A stretch of DNA of 64,000 bases from Sphingomonas sp. IC-56 (GTDB taxonomy: Bacteria; Pseudomonadota; Alphaproteobacteria; Sphingomonadales; Sphingomonadaceae). Of this stretch, positions 43,805 to 52,428 are shown piece after piece (the stretch's first letter is position 1; every line of letters begins with the position of its first letter). Below the pieces are notes generated by a model. The model was not told where the DNA came from. It worked only from the letters and a program-made list of their open reading frames with translations, and did not search any database. The stretch covers positions 17,540-81,539 of the forward strand of contig NZ_JAJNDV010000013.1 in NCBI RefSeq assembly GCF_021043375.1, given 5' to 3'. The translations under genes and the position numbers were made by a program.

Positions 43805-45472
43805 TTGTTTCCGACGTCAGCGAGGATCAAGCTAAGCGTGCGTTTCGACGATACTCTGGAAACGGTTCTCGCCTCCGATTTGCGGACGCCCGTTGGCGCG
43901 CAATCGGCATGGCGGCAACTTGTCGATCTGGTGGGGCGCCGCCGGATCGCTCCGGACACGCGCGTGATGTCGGCGCTGCGCAGCCTTCAGGCGGGCGTGC
44001 CGTCGGGTGTTCGGGCCGCCAGTGCCCGCGCACTGGAATTCGCCAATCCGCCGGCACCGCTGGTCCGTCTCTTTGCCTTGGATGACGCGCAGGTCGCGGC
44101 GCCGACGCTGCGTTCCGCGCGCCTCGCCGCAGCCGAGTGGATCCAGCTTCTGCCCGAGCTGACCCCCGCGGGCCGGTCGATCCTGCGCAACCGCCGCGAT
44201 CTCAGTCCGGTGGTGCAGCGTGCACTTGAAAGTTTCGGACCGATCGATTTCGTCCTTCCGGACAATAGCTTGCCGGTGGAAGCTTCCACGGCTGCTGAAC
44301 CATCGGCCGAGCCTTCGGTCGAGCCCGCTGTCGCAGAAGCGCCTTCTGATCCGGATGCCGGGACGTTCGAGATCGCGGAGGTGGTTGCGCGTATCGACGC
44401 CTTTTGGCGCAATCGGGAGGCGGAACCGCCAGCCCCCATGCCGCTGTACGTGGCCGAGGAGTTCCGGTTCGAAACCGATGCGAAGGGCGTCATCCGCTGG
44501 GTGGATGGCGTGAGCCGCGGCGCGGTGATCGGCATTGGCCTTGATTCCGGTGCGGGCAGCGCCGGCCTGCGCGTGGATGGTGTCGCCAGTGGCGCGTTTC
44601 GCCATCGCACGGTTTTCTCCCATGCACGGCTGAAGGTGGAGGGTGAGTCTGACGCTTCCGGCGACTGGCTGATTTCGGGCGTGCCGGTGTTCGATTCCGT
44701 CAGTGGGCGCTTTACCGGCTATCGCGGCACGGCCCGCCGCCCGCGTGCAGATGAGCGCGCCGAACTGCCCGCGTCCGGATCTTCGAACGCATCAGCGGAT
44801 TCGCTGCGTCAGCTCGTCCATGAACTGCGCACACCCACCAACGCCATCGCCGGCTTTGCCGAGATGATTGAGTCGCAGATGCTGGGCCCGGTCGCCGCGG
44901 TCTATCGCGAGCGCGCGCACACCATCCGGGCCCAGGCGCGCGAGTTGCTTGGGGCGATCGATGATCTCGATTTGGCTGCGCGAATCGACAGCGCGGCGCT
45001 GGCGCTGGTTCCGGGGCGCGTCGGATTGCGGCCGTTGCTGGAATCCATCGCGGACGATCTTGGCCCTTTAGCTGAACTGCGGGGGGCGATGATCGCCCTG
45101 CCGATTGACGATGCATCGGTGGTGGGCGACCGGCGCGCGGTCGAGCGGCTGTTGTCGCGCCTGCTCGCGACGCTGGTGTCTGCCAGCGCCAAGGGCGAGC
45201 GGATCGGCGTTTACGTCGCGCGTGAGCGGGAGGACACCGTGTCGATCGCCATGGATCGTCCGCGCGCGCTTGCCGATTACTCCGGGGAGTCCGTGCTCGG
45301 CATCGACGACGAGCAGGACGACGCCACATTGCTCGGCACCGGCTTTGCGCTGCGGCTCGCCCGCAACCTTGCGCGCGAGCTTGGCGGATCGCTTGCGATC
45401 GGCAGCGAGCGCTTGACTTTGCGGCTCCCGGCCTCCGTAACCAGCCAAGTGGGCCAGGCGCATTTGAACTGA
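43805..45472 (+). CDS. histidine-kinase-like protein with an eroded ATPase domain
   Basis: A protein of up to 555 residues with no membrane helix. The N-terminal ~330 residues are helical and PAS-like (FRFETDAKGVIRWVDGVSRGAVIGIG...), then a HisKA segment has His339 in LRQLVHELRTPTNAIAGFAEMIESQMLGPV, similar to PdhS/DivL-type kinases. The C-terminal domain keeps a G2-like LGTGFALRLARNLARELGG. The Asn of the N box is replaced (RLLSRLLATLVSASAKG) and the DxGxG box reads MDRPRAL, so ATP binding is doubtful. The start is TTG 43805 or GTG 43838. A phosphotransfer role like that of ChpT is possible. The deacetylase follows by 2 bases. Confidence 0.82.
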   Translation: MFPTSARIKLSVRFDDTLETVLASDLRTPVGAQSAWRQLVDLVGRRRIAPDTRVMSALRSLQAGVPSGVRAASARALEFANPPAPLVRLFALDDAQVAAPTLRSARLAAAEWIQLLPELTPAGRSILRNRRDLSPVVQRALESFGPIDFVLPDNSLPVEASTAAEPSAEPSVEPAVAEAPSDPDAGTFEIAEVVARIDAFWRNREAEPPAPMPLYVAEEFRFETDAKGVIRWVDGVSRGAVIGIGLDSGAGSAGLRVDGVASGAFRHRTVFSHARLKVEGESDASGDWLISGVPVFDSVSGRFTGYRGTARRPRADERAELPASGSSNASADSLRQLVHELRTPTNAIAGFAEMIESQMLGPVAAVYRERAHTIRAQARELLGAIDDLDLAARIDSAALALVPGRVGLRPLLESIADDLGPLAELRGAMIALPIDDASVVGDRRAVERLLSRLLATLVSASAKGERIGVYVAREREDTVSIAMDRPRALADYSGESVLGIDDEQDDATLLGTGFALRLARNLARELGGSLAIGSERLTLRLPASVTSQVGQAHLN

Positions 45473-45474
45473 GC

Positions 45475-46533
45475 GTGAAGGGGCGGGGGCTCCCCTGTTA
45501 CCGGGTGCCGGCGCCGGCAGCAGACGCGTTGCTGCAATGGCCGGAGGCGTTCGGCAAGCGCTTCGGGGTGTTTGTCGACACGGAGGAAGAGTTCGATTGG
45601 GGCAAACCCCTCAGCCGCGATGCGCGGGGGACCAGCCATGTTCGAGCAGTTCCCGGTACGCACGCCTGGTTTGCTGCACGCGGCGTGCCGCTGACTTATC
45701 TGATCGACCACCCTATTGCCACTTGTCCTTACGCAGCCGAAATCCTTCGAAGGCTTCTGGAGGACGGCCGTTCGGCGGTGGGTACGCAGCTTCATCCATG
45801 GGTGAACCCGCCCTTTGATGAGCCGGTCGGCAGCGTGAACAGTTTCGCCGGCAACCTTCCTCCGGCTCTGGAGGAGGCCAAGCTTACGACGCTTACCCAT
45901 GCCATCACGTCAGCGGTGGGCGTCCGGCCGCGTATCTACCGCGCGGGACGTTATGGCATCGGCCCGAACACCGCAGGGGTGTTGTCCCGGCTCGGATATC
46001 GAATCGATAGCTCGATGCGCGCCGGTTATGATTACAGCGCGGAGGGTGGTCCTGACTTTAGTAGGATCGGCAACCAACCCTTTCGTTTCGCTAATGGGCT
46101 CGTCGAGCTGCCGCTCTCCACGATCTTTACCGGGCATGCCAGGCGGGCAGGTGGGCGGTTGCACGCCGCGCTTGGCAAGCTGCCGCGGGGGCGTGGCATC
46201 GCTTCGCGCCTGGGGCTGCTCTCGCGCGTCGCTTTGACGCCTGAAGACATGCCGCTGGTCGATGTTCTGGAGGCGATCCGGTTCGCGGCGGGGGAGGGGG
46301 TGCGCTTGCTCAACTTCAGCTTCCACTCGCCTTCGCTGGAGCCCGGGCATACGCCCTATGTGCGAACCGCAGCGGATCTGGCGAAGTTTTACGCGTGGTG
46401 GGAGGGAGTGTTGAGCGAACTAGATCGGCTCGGCTTCAGCGCGGCGCCGCTCGCTGAAATCATTGATGCACTCGACACGGCTTGCGATCCGCCCAGCACC
46501 TCCGCTATCGCCGGTGCCGCTGGGGGCCTGTAG
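45475..46533 (+). CDS. polysaccharide deacetylase family protein (WalW-like)
   Basis: A 352-residue enzyme of the NodB-fold deacetylase superfamily. FGVFVDTEEEFDWGKPLSRDARGTS contains the metal-binding Asp, and LIDHPIATCPYAAEILRRLLEDGRSAVGTQLHPWVNPP contains the second metal-site motif (GTQLHPW, His ligand). RPRIYRAGRYGIGPNTAGVLSRLGYRIDSSM matches the substrate-site motif, and LLNFSFHSPSLEPGHTPYV completes it. It starts with GTG 2 bases after the kinase-like gene, so the two may be co-expressed. Its TAG stop lies inside tRNA-Ile2, overlapping it by 10 bases. The sugar substrate is unknown; exopolysaccharide is plausible. Confidence 0.85.
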   Translation: MKGRGLPCYRVPAPAADALLQWPEAFGKRFGVFVDTEEEFDWGKPLSRDARGTSHVRAVPGTHAWFAARGVPLTYLIDHPIATCPYAAEILRRLLEDGRSAVGTQLHPWVNPPFDEPVGSVNSFAGNLPPALEEAKLTTLTHAITSAVGVRPRIYRAGRYGIGPNTAGVLSRLGYRIDSSMRAGYDYSAEGGPDFSRIGNQPFRFANGLVELPLSTIFTGHARRAGGRLHAALGKLPRGRGIASRLGLLSRVALTPEDMPLVDVLEAIRFAAGEGVRLLNFSFHSPSLEPGHTPYVRTAADLAKFYAWWEGVLSELDRLGFSAAPLAEIIDALDTACDPPSTSAIAGAAGGL

Positions 46534-46599
46534 CTCAATGGTTAGAGCTGGCCGCTCATAACGGCTAGGTTGCGGGTTCGAGTCCTGCCGGGCCCACCA
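46524..46599 (+). tRNA. tRNA with CAT anticodon, probably tRNA-Ile2 (lysidine type)
   Basis: A 76-base cloverleaf with encoded CCA: acceptor stem GGGCCTG/CGGGCCC (one T-G pair), D arm GCTCAATGGTTAGAGC, anticodon stem-loop with CTCATAA, and T arm GCGGGTTCGAGTCCTGC. The pairing and the GGTTAGAGCTGGCCGCTCATAACGGC layout resemble E. coli ileX rather than elongator or initiator Met, so I read it as Ile2, where TilS modifies C34 to lysidine. Its 5' ten bases overlap the deacetylase stop. tRNA-Pro follows by 56 bases. Confidence 0.92.
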
Positions 46600-46655
46600 G
46601 CAGCCTGTTTCGTGACTTGTGCACCGACGCAGGAGCGCCTAAGCGCGCATGGCGT

Positions 46656-46732
<77 letters not shown>

Positions 46733-46835
46733 CCACCTCAAAAGCATCTATCAAGACCGCCGATTGGTCCCCTGGCGGGACGCTGCTCGCCAGCGTCGGT
46801 GGGCCCTCACGAGCACTTCGCGTGTGGCGCAACGA

Positions 46836-46866
46836 AAAAGGGCGCCCCATGAGGGACGCCCTTTCG
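46836..46866 (-). terminator. intrinsic terminator of the small lipoprotein gene (bidirectional)
   Basis: On the minus strand the sequence reads AAAGGGCGTCCC-TCAT-GGGGCGCCC followed by TTTTTCG. The matched arms AAAGGGCG (46837-46844) and CGCCCTTT (46857-46864) make an 8-bp core extended by the neighbouring GGG/CCC bases. It ends the lipoprotein transcript and may also stop the tRNA transcript from the other side. Confidence 0.85.
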
Positions 46867-46900
46867 CGATCATCATCCCGATCCGAAGACCGGAAGGAGA

Positions 46901-47134
46901 TTACTGCGCGTTGGCTTCGAGCGCGTCAGCCGCGTTCTCTTCGACGTCGGCAGCGTTCTCGAGGACGTTCTCGACAGTCGCATTCGCGGTGTTGTCGGCG
47001 GCCTCTTCGTAGATCGCAGCGTTCGCCTCGTGGTTTTCGATGGCCGCTTCGGTCGCGGTGTTCTCGGTGCCGCCGTTGCAGGCAGCGAGCGACATCAGGC
47101 CGGCGGTGGCGGCGACGATCAGGATCTTCTTCAT
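46901..47134 (-). CDS. small acidic, Ala/Glu-rich lipoprotein
   Basis: A 77-residue protein: signal MKKILIVAATAGLMSLAAC with a lipobox LAAC (Cys19 after cleavage), then an unusual run of acidic and small residues (NGGTENTATEAAIENHEANAAIYEEAADNTANATVENVLENAADVEENAADALEANAQ) that should form helices. I do not recognise a family, although several sphingomonads have similar tiny lipoproteins. The ATG at 47134 was chosen because it starts the signal; further upstream starts give no signal. It has its own terminator. Confidence 0.8.
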   Translation of the reverse strand: MKKILIVAATAGLMSLAACNGGTENTATEAAIENHEANAAIYEEAADNTANATVENVLENAADVEENAADALEANAQ

Positions 47135-47288
47135 AGGGTGCGTCCCTTCAGCTAAGACGTTTCGCCTCCGGCTCAAACGCCGCTGCGAAGCACGTCAAAT
47201 AGCGTGTGGTTCCTCTCCGTCAATCGCAAAGGAGACACACTCAGCCTCAACTCGCCGCATTTTCGCCGTGATTGCGGCGAAAACAAGG

Positions 47289-48668
47289 CTATCGATGATC
47301 GGTGGCAACAGGTCCGATGTCCTCGGGCGCGTTGGCTACGATCGCGAGCATGGCAGTCCATGCCGCCACGTTTTGCCGCAATTCGCCCGCATCCACCTTG
47401 TCGAGCGTATCGTCGGGCGTGTGGTGATAGTCGAAATAGCGCAGGCCGGATTGTTCCAGGTCAACTCCAGGCACGCCGAGCGCCAGCACAGGGCCTACAT
47501 CAGTGCCGCCATGTGCCTTTTCGCTGCTCCGGGAAATGCCCAGCGGCGCAAGGGCTGTGGCGAGACGGGTGGCGATCGACTCTGCTCCAGAAGGAAGGTT
47601 GGTGGTGAACTTCCACACCCGGTCAGCGCCGAAGTCGGATTCGGTGGCCAGCACGTGGCGCTCGCGGCCGTGCGCCTTGGCGTATGCCTCGCCGCCAAAA
47701 CCGCCGACTTCCTCCGCACCGAACCAGACGACGCGGATGGTCCGCCGGGGTTGGCCGGCATCCATGATACGCTTCGCCGCGGCGGTAGTGATGCCAAGGC
47801 CCGAGGCGTCGTCAATGGCACCGGTGCCGAGGTCCCAGCTGTCGAGATGGCCGCCGATCAGAACCACGCCTGCTGAGGGTTCGCTGCCGGGGACTTCGGC
47901 GATCACATTGCCGGACTCTGCCTCACCCTTGAACTGCGGGGTCACCAGCAGGCGCAGCTTCACCGGGCCGCGCTTCAGCAGCCGCTCGAGCTGCTCGGCA
48001 TCGGGAACCGAGAGCGCCGCAGCGGCGATCGGCTTGGTGCCCGTGGGCCAGCTGGTCACGCCGGTATGCGGATTGCGGTGATGGTCGGTCCCGACCGAGC
48101 GGATCAACACTGCCACTGCGCCCTTGCTAGCCGCAAGCGCTGGGCCTTGGCGCCGAACCGCGCCGAAATAGCCATATTGCGAACCGTCCTGCGTAGCGGT
48201 CATGGAATGGCTGATAAAGGCGATCTTGCCCTTCAGGCTTCCCGCTGGGGCGGCCTGGAGATCGGCTAAGGTCGGGAAATAGGCAATTTCGGCTTCCACG
48301 CCGCGCGAACCGGTGGAGCCGGAATTGCCGAGCGCGGCAATCGTCAGCTTCTGCGCGGAGGCGCCGATCACGTCGGCGGTTTCTTCGCCGCGAACCCATA
48401 CCGGCATGCGGTAGGTTTCGATGCGGACATTCTTGAAGCCCAGCGCCGTCAGCCGCTTGACCGACCAGTCGCGCGCCCGCGCCTCTGCCTCGGTGGCGGC
48501 GAGGCGCTGGCCCACTTCGGTCGTCAGCCCTTCGGTCAGGTCCCAGGCAAGGGTGTCGTTCTTTAGTGCATCGTCTCGCAACGCGGCGACCTGCTCCGCG
48601 GTCTGCGCAAGCGCGGGGAGGGGAAGGGCGAGGGCGGCTGCGGCCGCAAGCAGGATGCGCTTGGTCAT
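47289..48668 (-). CDS. M28-family zinc peptidase, periplasmic
   Basis: A 459-residue exported peptidase: signal MTKRILLAAAAALALPLPALAQ, a protease-associated-type insert (around residues 125-260), and the M28 catalytic core with the zinc ligands of the family. These are HLDSWDLGTGAIDDASG (His and Asp), AEEVGGFGG (the general base Glu and zinc Glu), ESDFGAD (Asp), and HHTPDDTLDKV (His). Such enzymes remove amino acids or cleave dipeptides outside the cytoplasm. The ATG at 48668 is chosen because it starts the signal peptide. It is divergent from ettA across 138 bases. Confidence 0.95.
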   Translation of the reverse strand: MTKRILLAAAAALALPLPALAQTAEQVAALRDDALKNDTLAWDLTEGLTTEVGQRLAATEAEARARDWSVKRLTALGFKNVRIETYRMPVWVRGEETADVIGASAQKLTIAALGNSGSTGSRGVEAEIAYFPTLADLQAAPAGSLKGKIAFISHSMTATQDGSQYGYFGAVRRQGPALAASKGAVAVLIRSVGTDHHRNPHTGVTSWPTGTKPIAAAALSVPDAEQLERLLKRGPVKLRLLVTPQFKGEAESGNVIAEVPGSEPSAGVVLIGGHLDSWDLGTGAIDDASGLGITTAAAKRIMDAGQPRRTIRVVWFGAEEVGGFGGEAYAKAHGRERHVLATESDFGADRVWKFTTNLPSGAESIATRLATALAPLGISRSSEKAHGGTDVGPVLALGVPGVDLEQSGLRYFDYHHTPDDTLDKVDAGELRQNVAAWTAMLAIVANAPEDIGPVATDHR

Positions 48669-48806
48669 GGCGGGATTGCTAACCAGCTCCGAAACAATTG
48701 CAATGCTCGGCGACGCCCCGGCGCCTCGCGTTGCCAAAAGCGGCCGGCATCGCTACATGCCTGTGCGAATTTCCCGCATCCAGAATATCGCAACGGAGAC
48801 CGTCGA

Positions 48807-50486
48807 GTGGCCGCGCAATACGCCTTCGTCATGAAGGACATGACCAAGACTTTCCCTGGCGCCCCCAAGCCGGTGCTGAGCAACATCAACCTGCAATTCT
48901 ATCAAGGCGCCAAGATCGGCATCGTTGGTCCGAACGGCGCGGGCAAGTCGACGCTGATGAAGATCATGGCAGGCGTCGACACCGATTTCACCGGTGAGGC
49001 ATGGCCGGGCGAGAACATCACCGTCGGCTATCTTGAGCAGGAGCCCCAGCTCGATCCGAGCAAGACGGTGCTGGAAAACGTGAAGGACGGCGCTCGAGAG
49101 ACCGCCGACCTGGTGGAGCGTTTCAATGCGATCTCGGCCGAAATGGGCGATCCCAAGGAGGACACCGACTTCGACGCGCTGATGGAGGAAATGGGCGAGC
49201 TTCAGGGCAAGATCGACGCGGTCGATGGCTGGACGCTCGACAATCAGCTGGAAGTGGCGATGGAAGCACTGCGCTGCCCGCCGAGCGACTGGCCCGTCGA
49301 GAACTTGTCCGGTGGTGAGAAGCGCCGCGTGGCGCTGACCCGGCTGCTGATCCAGAAGCCGTCGATCCTGCTGCTCGACGAGCCCACCAACCACTTGGAC
49401 GCCGAGAGCGTCAAGTGGCTGGAAAACCATCTGAAGGAATATGCCGGCGCGGTGCTGATGATCACCCACGACCGCTACTTCCTCGACAATGTGGTTGGCT
49501 GGATCCTGGAAATCGATCGCGGCAAGTACTTCCCGTACGAGGGCAATTACTCGACCTATCTCGAGAAGAAGTCCAAGCGTCTCGAACAGGAGGAGCGCGA
49601 GGAATCCGGCCGTAAAGCCGCGATCCGCAATGAGCTGGAATGGATCCGGCAGGGCGCCAAGGCGCGCCAGACCAAGTCCAAGGCGCGTATCGCCAAGTTC
49701 GAGCAACTGGTGGAGGCGCAGAAGAACCGGACGCCGGGCAAGGCCCAGATCGTCATTCAGGTGCCGGAGCGCCTGGGCGGCAAGGTGATCGAAGTCGAGA
49801 ATGTCAGCAAAGCCTATGGCGACAAGCTGTTGTTCGAGAACCTGTCCTTCACGCTGCCCGCCGGCGGCATCGTCGGCGTGATCGGTCCGAACGGCGCGGG
49901 CAAGTCGACGCTGTTCAAGCTGATCACCGGCCAGGAGACTCCGGACACCGGCACGATCGAAATGGGTTCGACGGTGCGACTGGGCTATGTGGATCAGAGC
50001 CGCGATCATCTGGACGACAAGAAGAACGTCTGGGAGGAAATCTCCGACGGGCTCGACTACATGAAGATCAACGGGCACGACCAGTCGACCCGTGCTTATG
50101 TCGGTGCGTTCAATTTCAAGGGCCAGGACCAGCAGAAGAACGTCGGCAAGCTGTCGGGTGGTGAGCGCAACCGCGTCAACATCGCCAAGATGCTGAAGCG
50201 CGGCGGCAACGTGCTGCTGCTCGACGAGCCGACCAACGATCTCGACGTGGAAACGCTAGGCGCGCTGGAGGAGGCGATCGAGAATTTTGCGGGCTGCGCC
50301 GTGGTCATCAGCCACGACCGCTTCTTCCTCGACCGTCTGGCGACTCACATCCTGGCGTTCGAAGGCAACAGCCATGTCGAATGGTTCGAGGGGAATTTCG
50401 ACGCCTATGAAGAGGACAAGCGCCGCCGCCTGGGCGACGCTGCTGATCGTCCCACGGCTCTGGCGTACAAGAAGCTGACCCGGTGA
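48807..50486 (+). CDS. ettA: energy-dependent translational throttle protein EttA
   Basis: An ABC-F ATPase that binds the ribosomal E site and gates the first peptide bond according to ATP/ADP. The 559 residues contain two NBDs, each with Walker A GPNGAGKST (about residues 40 and 357) and signature motifs NLSGGEKRRVALTR and KLSGGERNRVNIAK. The linker between them is helical (IRNELEWIRQGAKARQTKSKARIAKFEQL). The arm insertion typical of EttA is present around residues 95-130. The GTG start at 48807 has CGGAG 8 bases upstream. Confidence 0.96.
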   Translation: MAAQYAFVMKDMTKTFPGAPKPVLSNINLQFYQGAKIGIVGPNGAGKSTLMKIMAGVDTDFTGEAWPGENITVGYLEQEPQLDPSKTVLENVKDGARETADLVERFNAISAEMGDPKEDTDFDALMEEMGELQGKIDAVDGWTLDNQLEVAMEALRCPPSDWPVENLSGGEKRRVALTRLLIQKPSILLLDEPTNHLDAESVKWLENHLKEYAGAVLMITHDRYFLDNVVGWILEIDRGKYFPYEGNYSTYLEKKSKRLEQEEREESGRKAAIRNELEWIRQGAKARQTKSKARIAKFEQLVEAQKNRTPGKAQIVIQVPERLGGKVIEVENVSKAYGDKLLFENLSFTLPAGGIVGVIGPNGAGKSTLFKLITGQETPDTGTIEMGSTVRLGYVDQSRDHLDDKKNVWEEISDGLDYMKINGHDQSTRAYVGAFNFKGQDQQKNVGKLSGGERNRVNIAKMLKRGGNVLLLDEPTNDLDVETLGALEEAIENFAGCAVVISHDRFFLDRLATHILAFEGNSHVEWFEGNFDAYEEDKRRRLGDAADRPTALAYKKLTR

Positions 50487-50553
50487 GCTTTGACTGTTCG
50501 GGTGCGCTAACACACCCTTGACCTTGTCAGCATGTGCCGATTAGCTTCGGTGC

Positions 50554-51240
50554 ATGCTGACCTTTCTTCTGCTCGCCGCCGTTCAGGCTGTTCCGCTTCC
50601 GGCCGTCGATGGCAACCGGCTGCGAGCCGGAACGCGGTGCTTCGCGCTGTCGCGTGAGGGGCAGGTGCTTGGTGCCGTGCGACAGACTGTCGCGGCTGCC
50701 ACGGTGAATGGCACGCCAGTTTGGGACATCGTGATTCATCAGCGGCTGAACGACGGCAAGTTCGACATGCGCGATCATTTCGTGCTGCGTCGGGCCGACC
50801 TTTCTCCCGTTTCGATGGAAAATCAGCGATTCGGCGAAGAGCATGTTCGCGTCAGCTATGCTCCCGGCAAGATCACGACGATCCGTAAAGGCGCAGCCCC
50901 CGTTGAGACGGCGGTCAGCGGACCGATCTGGGACGGCAATCTCTGGGGCCTGACCTTTGCGGCGCTGCCGCTTGCCGGTGGCGGTCATTACGAGTTGCCC
51001 TTTTACCAGTACGACAAGGGCCTCGGCCGCTTTGTGGCCGACGTGGTCGGCAATGAGACCGTGCAGACGCCGGAAGGGCCGGTGGAAGCCTGGGTCGTGG
51101 AGTTGGACCTCGGCCGGCGTGGCAAGGTGCGGTACCAGATCGGCAAAGCCGACCACGCCGAACTCGGCAATGTCGCCGGGCCGTTCGCTCAGACGCTGGG
51201 CGGTGATTGCAGCGCCATCGGAGGCTCCGGCGAGCACTAG
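50554..51240 (+). CDS. exported hypothetical protein (DUF3108-like)
   Basis: A 228-residue protein beginning with a short signal-like hydrophobic stretch (LTFLLLAAVQAVPLPA). The rest is beta-rich (GRFVADVVGNETVQTPEGPVEAWVVELDLGRRGKVRYQIGKADHAELG), with a repeated-strand layout like DUF3108 proteins. I have no firm family assignment. It follows ettA by 67 bases in the same direction, with a weak hairpin (GGGTG/CACCC near 50503) between them. It converges with the small gene ending at 51257. Confidence 0.7.
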   Translation: MLTFLLLAAVQAVPLPAVDGNRLRAGTRCFALSREGQVLGAVRQTVAAATVNGTPVWDIVIHQRLNDGKFDMRDHFVLRRADLSPVSMENQRFGEEHVRVSYAPGKITTIRKGAAPVETAVSGPIWDGNLWGLTFAALPLAGGGHYELPFYQYDKGLGRFVADVVGNETVQTPEGPVEAWVVELDLGRRGKVRYQIGKADHAELGNVAGPFAQTLGGDCSAIGGSGEH

Positions 51241-51256
51241 AGTGTGTGCTAGAGGC

Positions 51257-51496
51257 TCAGCTATCTGCGTTCCGTGCTCTATCGGGGCGGACTTCAGTTC
51301 CATGTTCGAGGGTGTGGCCCTTGCGAACTCGCGTGCTTGCGTCGGGCTCGGTCACTTCGGCCAACTCATCTTCGGTGGCGATGTCGCGTGCCAGGTTTCC
51401 GCCTGAAGTGCTGCCCTGGCTCACGCCGGTTTCGAGGTTCTCGATCATCGCACTGTCGTCGGTGTCACGCGCGGTTTCGGTACGGGGATTTTCCAC
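51257..51496 (-). CDS. small hydrophilic protein
   Basis: A 79-residue acidic, highly polar protein (VENPRTETARDTDDSAMIENLETGVSQGSTSGGNLARDIATEDELAEVTEPDASTRVRKGHTLEHGTEVRPDRARNADS) without hydrophobic segments, so probably disordered and soluble. The GTG at 51496 has AAAGGAG 7 bases upstream, a strong ribosome-binding site, and is preferred over an ATG in a longer frame. I recall similar short proteins in sphingomonads but cannot name a family. Function is unknown. Confidence 0.68.
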   Translation of the reverse strand: MENPRTETARDTDDSAMIENLETGVSQGSTSGGNLARDIATEDELAEVTEPDASTRVRKGHTLEHGTEVRPDRARNADS

Positions 51497-51549
51497 TTTC
51501 CGTCTCCTTTCAAGCGGTTCAATCGCTAGAGGAGTGCGGCTGTTCCGCC

Positions 51550-51828
51550 TCAAGCGGTGAAGCGTTTGGTAAACCCCTTGTGCCCCCGCTCATCGTCGGC
51601 CGGGAAGCTCTCAACATGCTCCACGCGCGCCATCGGCGGTCCTCCGCGGCATGCCTCTACCAGCGTCTGGAGTGGTTCTTCCTCTCCGGAGGCGACGACT
51701 TCGACGCGACCGTCTTTCAAGTTGCGGACATAGCCGGTCAGGCCGTTCCGCTGCGCCGTGCGCACTACCCAGTCGCGATAACCGACGCCCTGGACGCGGC
51801 CCGACACGAAAATTCGTTGTGTCGCCAT
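51550..51828 (-). CDS. acylphosphatase
   Basis: Hydrolyses acyl phosphates such as 1,3-bisphosphoglycerate. A 92-residue single domain: RIFVSGRVQGVGYRDWVVRTAQRNGLTGYVRNLKDGRVEVVASGEEEPLQTLVEAC. The catalytic pair is the Arg in VQGVGYRDW and the Asn in GYVRNLKDGRVEV. The ATG at 51828 is chosen; a GTG 9 bases earlier is in frame. The gene lies downstream of greB on the same strand, across 99 bases. Confidence 0.95.
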   Translation of the reverse strand: MATQRIFVSGRVQGVGYRDWVVRTAQRNGLTGYVRNLKDGRVEVVASGEEEPLQTLVEACRGGPPMARVEHVESFPADDERGHKGFTKRFTA

Positions 51829-51936
51829 ATTCCCCACGCTTAACCCGAGGCCCCACCCGGCCCCATGACCATCTCTAGCACCCGGCGAATAAACGCCAGC
51901 ATCCAGAGGCGCGGTTTACCGCATCTGCGGCACGCA

Positions 51937-52413
51937 TCAGGGGTAGGAGACCTCGATCACTTCATATTCGCGCTCGCCGCCCGGCAGCATCACCCGGCGC
52001 AGGTCGCCGACCGCAGCGCCGCGAAGCGCCCGCGCGATCGGCGCATTCCAGCCGACCAGCCCCTGGCTGGCATCCGCCTCGTCGTCGCCGACCAGCGTTA
52101 CGGTGCGGTGATTGTCGTCCTCGTCCGCGATCCGCACCGTTGCCCCGAAGAAGATGCGTGCGCGATCCTCCTGCTGGGTAGGATCAACGACTTTCGCCGC
52201 CTTCATCCGCTTGGAAAGCCAGCCCAGCCGGCGGTCGATCTCGCGCAGCCGCTTTCGGCCGTACAGATAGTCGCCATTTTCCGAGCGGTCGCCATTGCCG
52301 GCAGCCCAGGAGACGACGTCGACGATCTTGGGCCTCTCGGTCCCGAACAGCGCGTCATATTCGGCCTTCAGCGCGGCATAGCCGGCCGGCGTGATGTAAT
52401 TGGGTCGATCCAT
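51937..52413 (-). CDS. greB: transcript cleavage factor GreB
   Basis: Enters the RNA polymerase secondary channel and stimulates cleavage of backtracked RNA. The 158 residues show the N-terminal coiled coil (NYITPAGYAALKAEYDALFGTERPKIVDVVSWAAGNGDRSENGDYLYGRKRLREIDRR), whose acidic tip is the DRSENGDY segment, and the C-terminal FKBP-like domain ending in EYEVIEVSYP. The YLYGRKRLREIDRR motif distinguishes GreB from GreA. It follows the lytic transglycosylase gene by 15 bases. Confidence 0.95.
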   Translation of the reverse strand: MDRPNYITPAGYAALKAEYDALFGTERPKIVDVVSWAAGNGDRSENGDYLYGRKRLREIDRRLGWLSKRMKAAKVVDPTQQEDRARIFFGATVRIADEDDNHRTVTLVGDDEADASQGLVGWNAPIARALRGAAVGDLRRVMLPGGEREYEVIEVSYP

Positions 52414-52428
52414 CGTGCCTGCGCCGGA

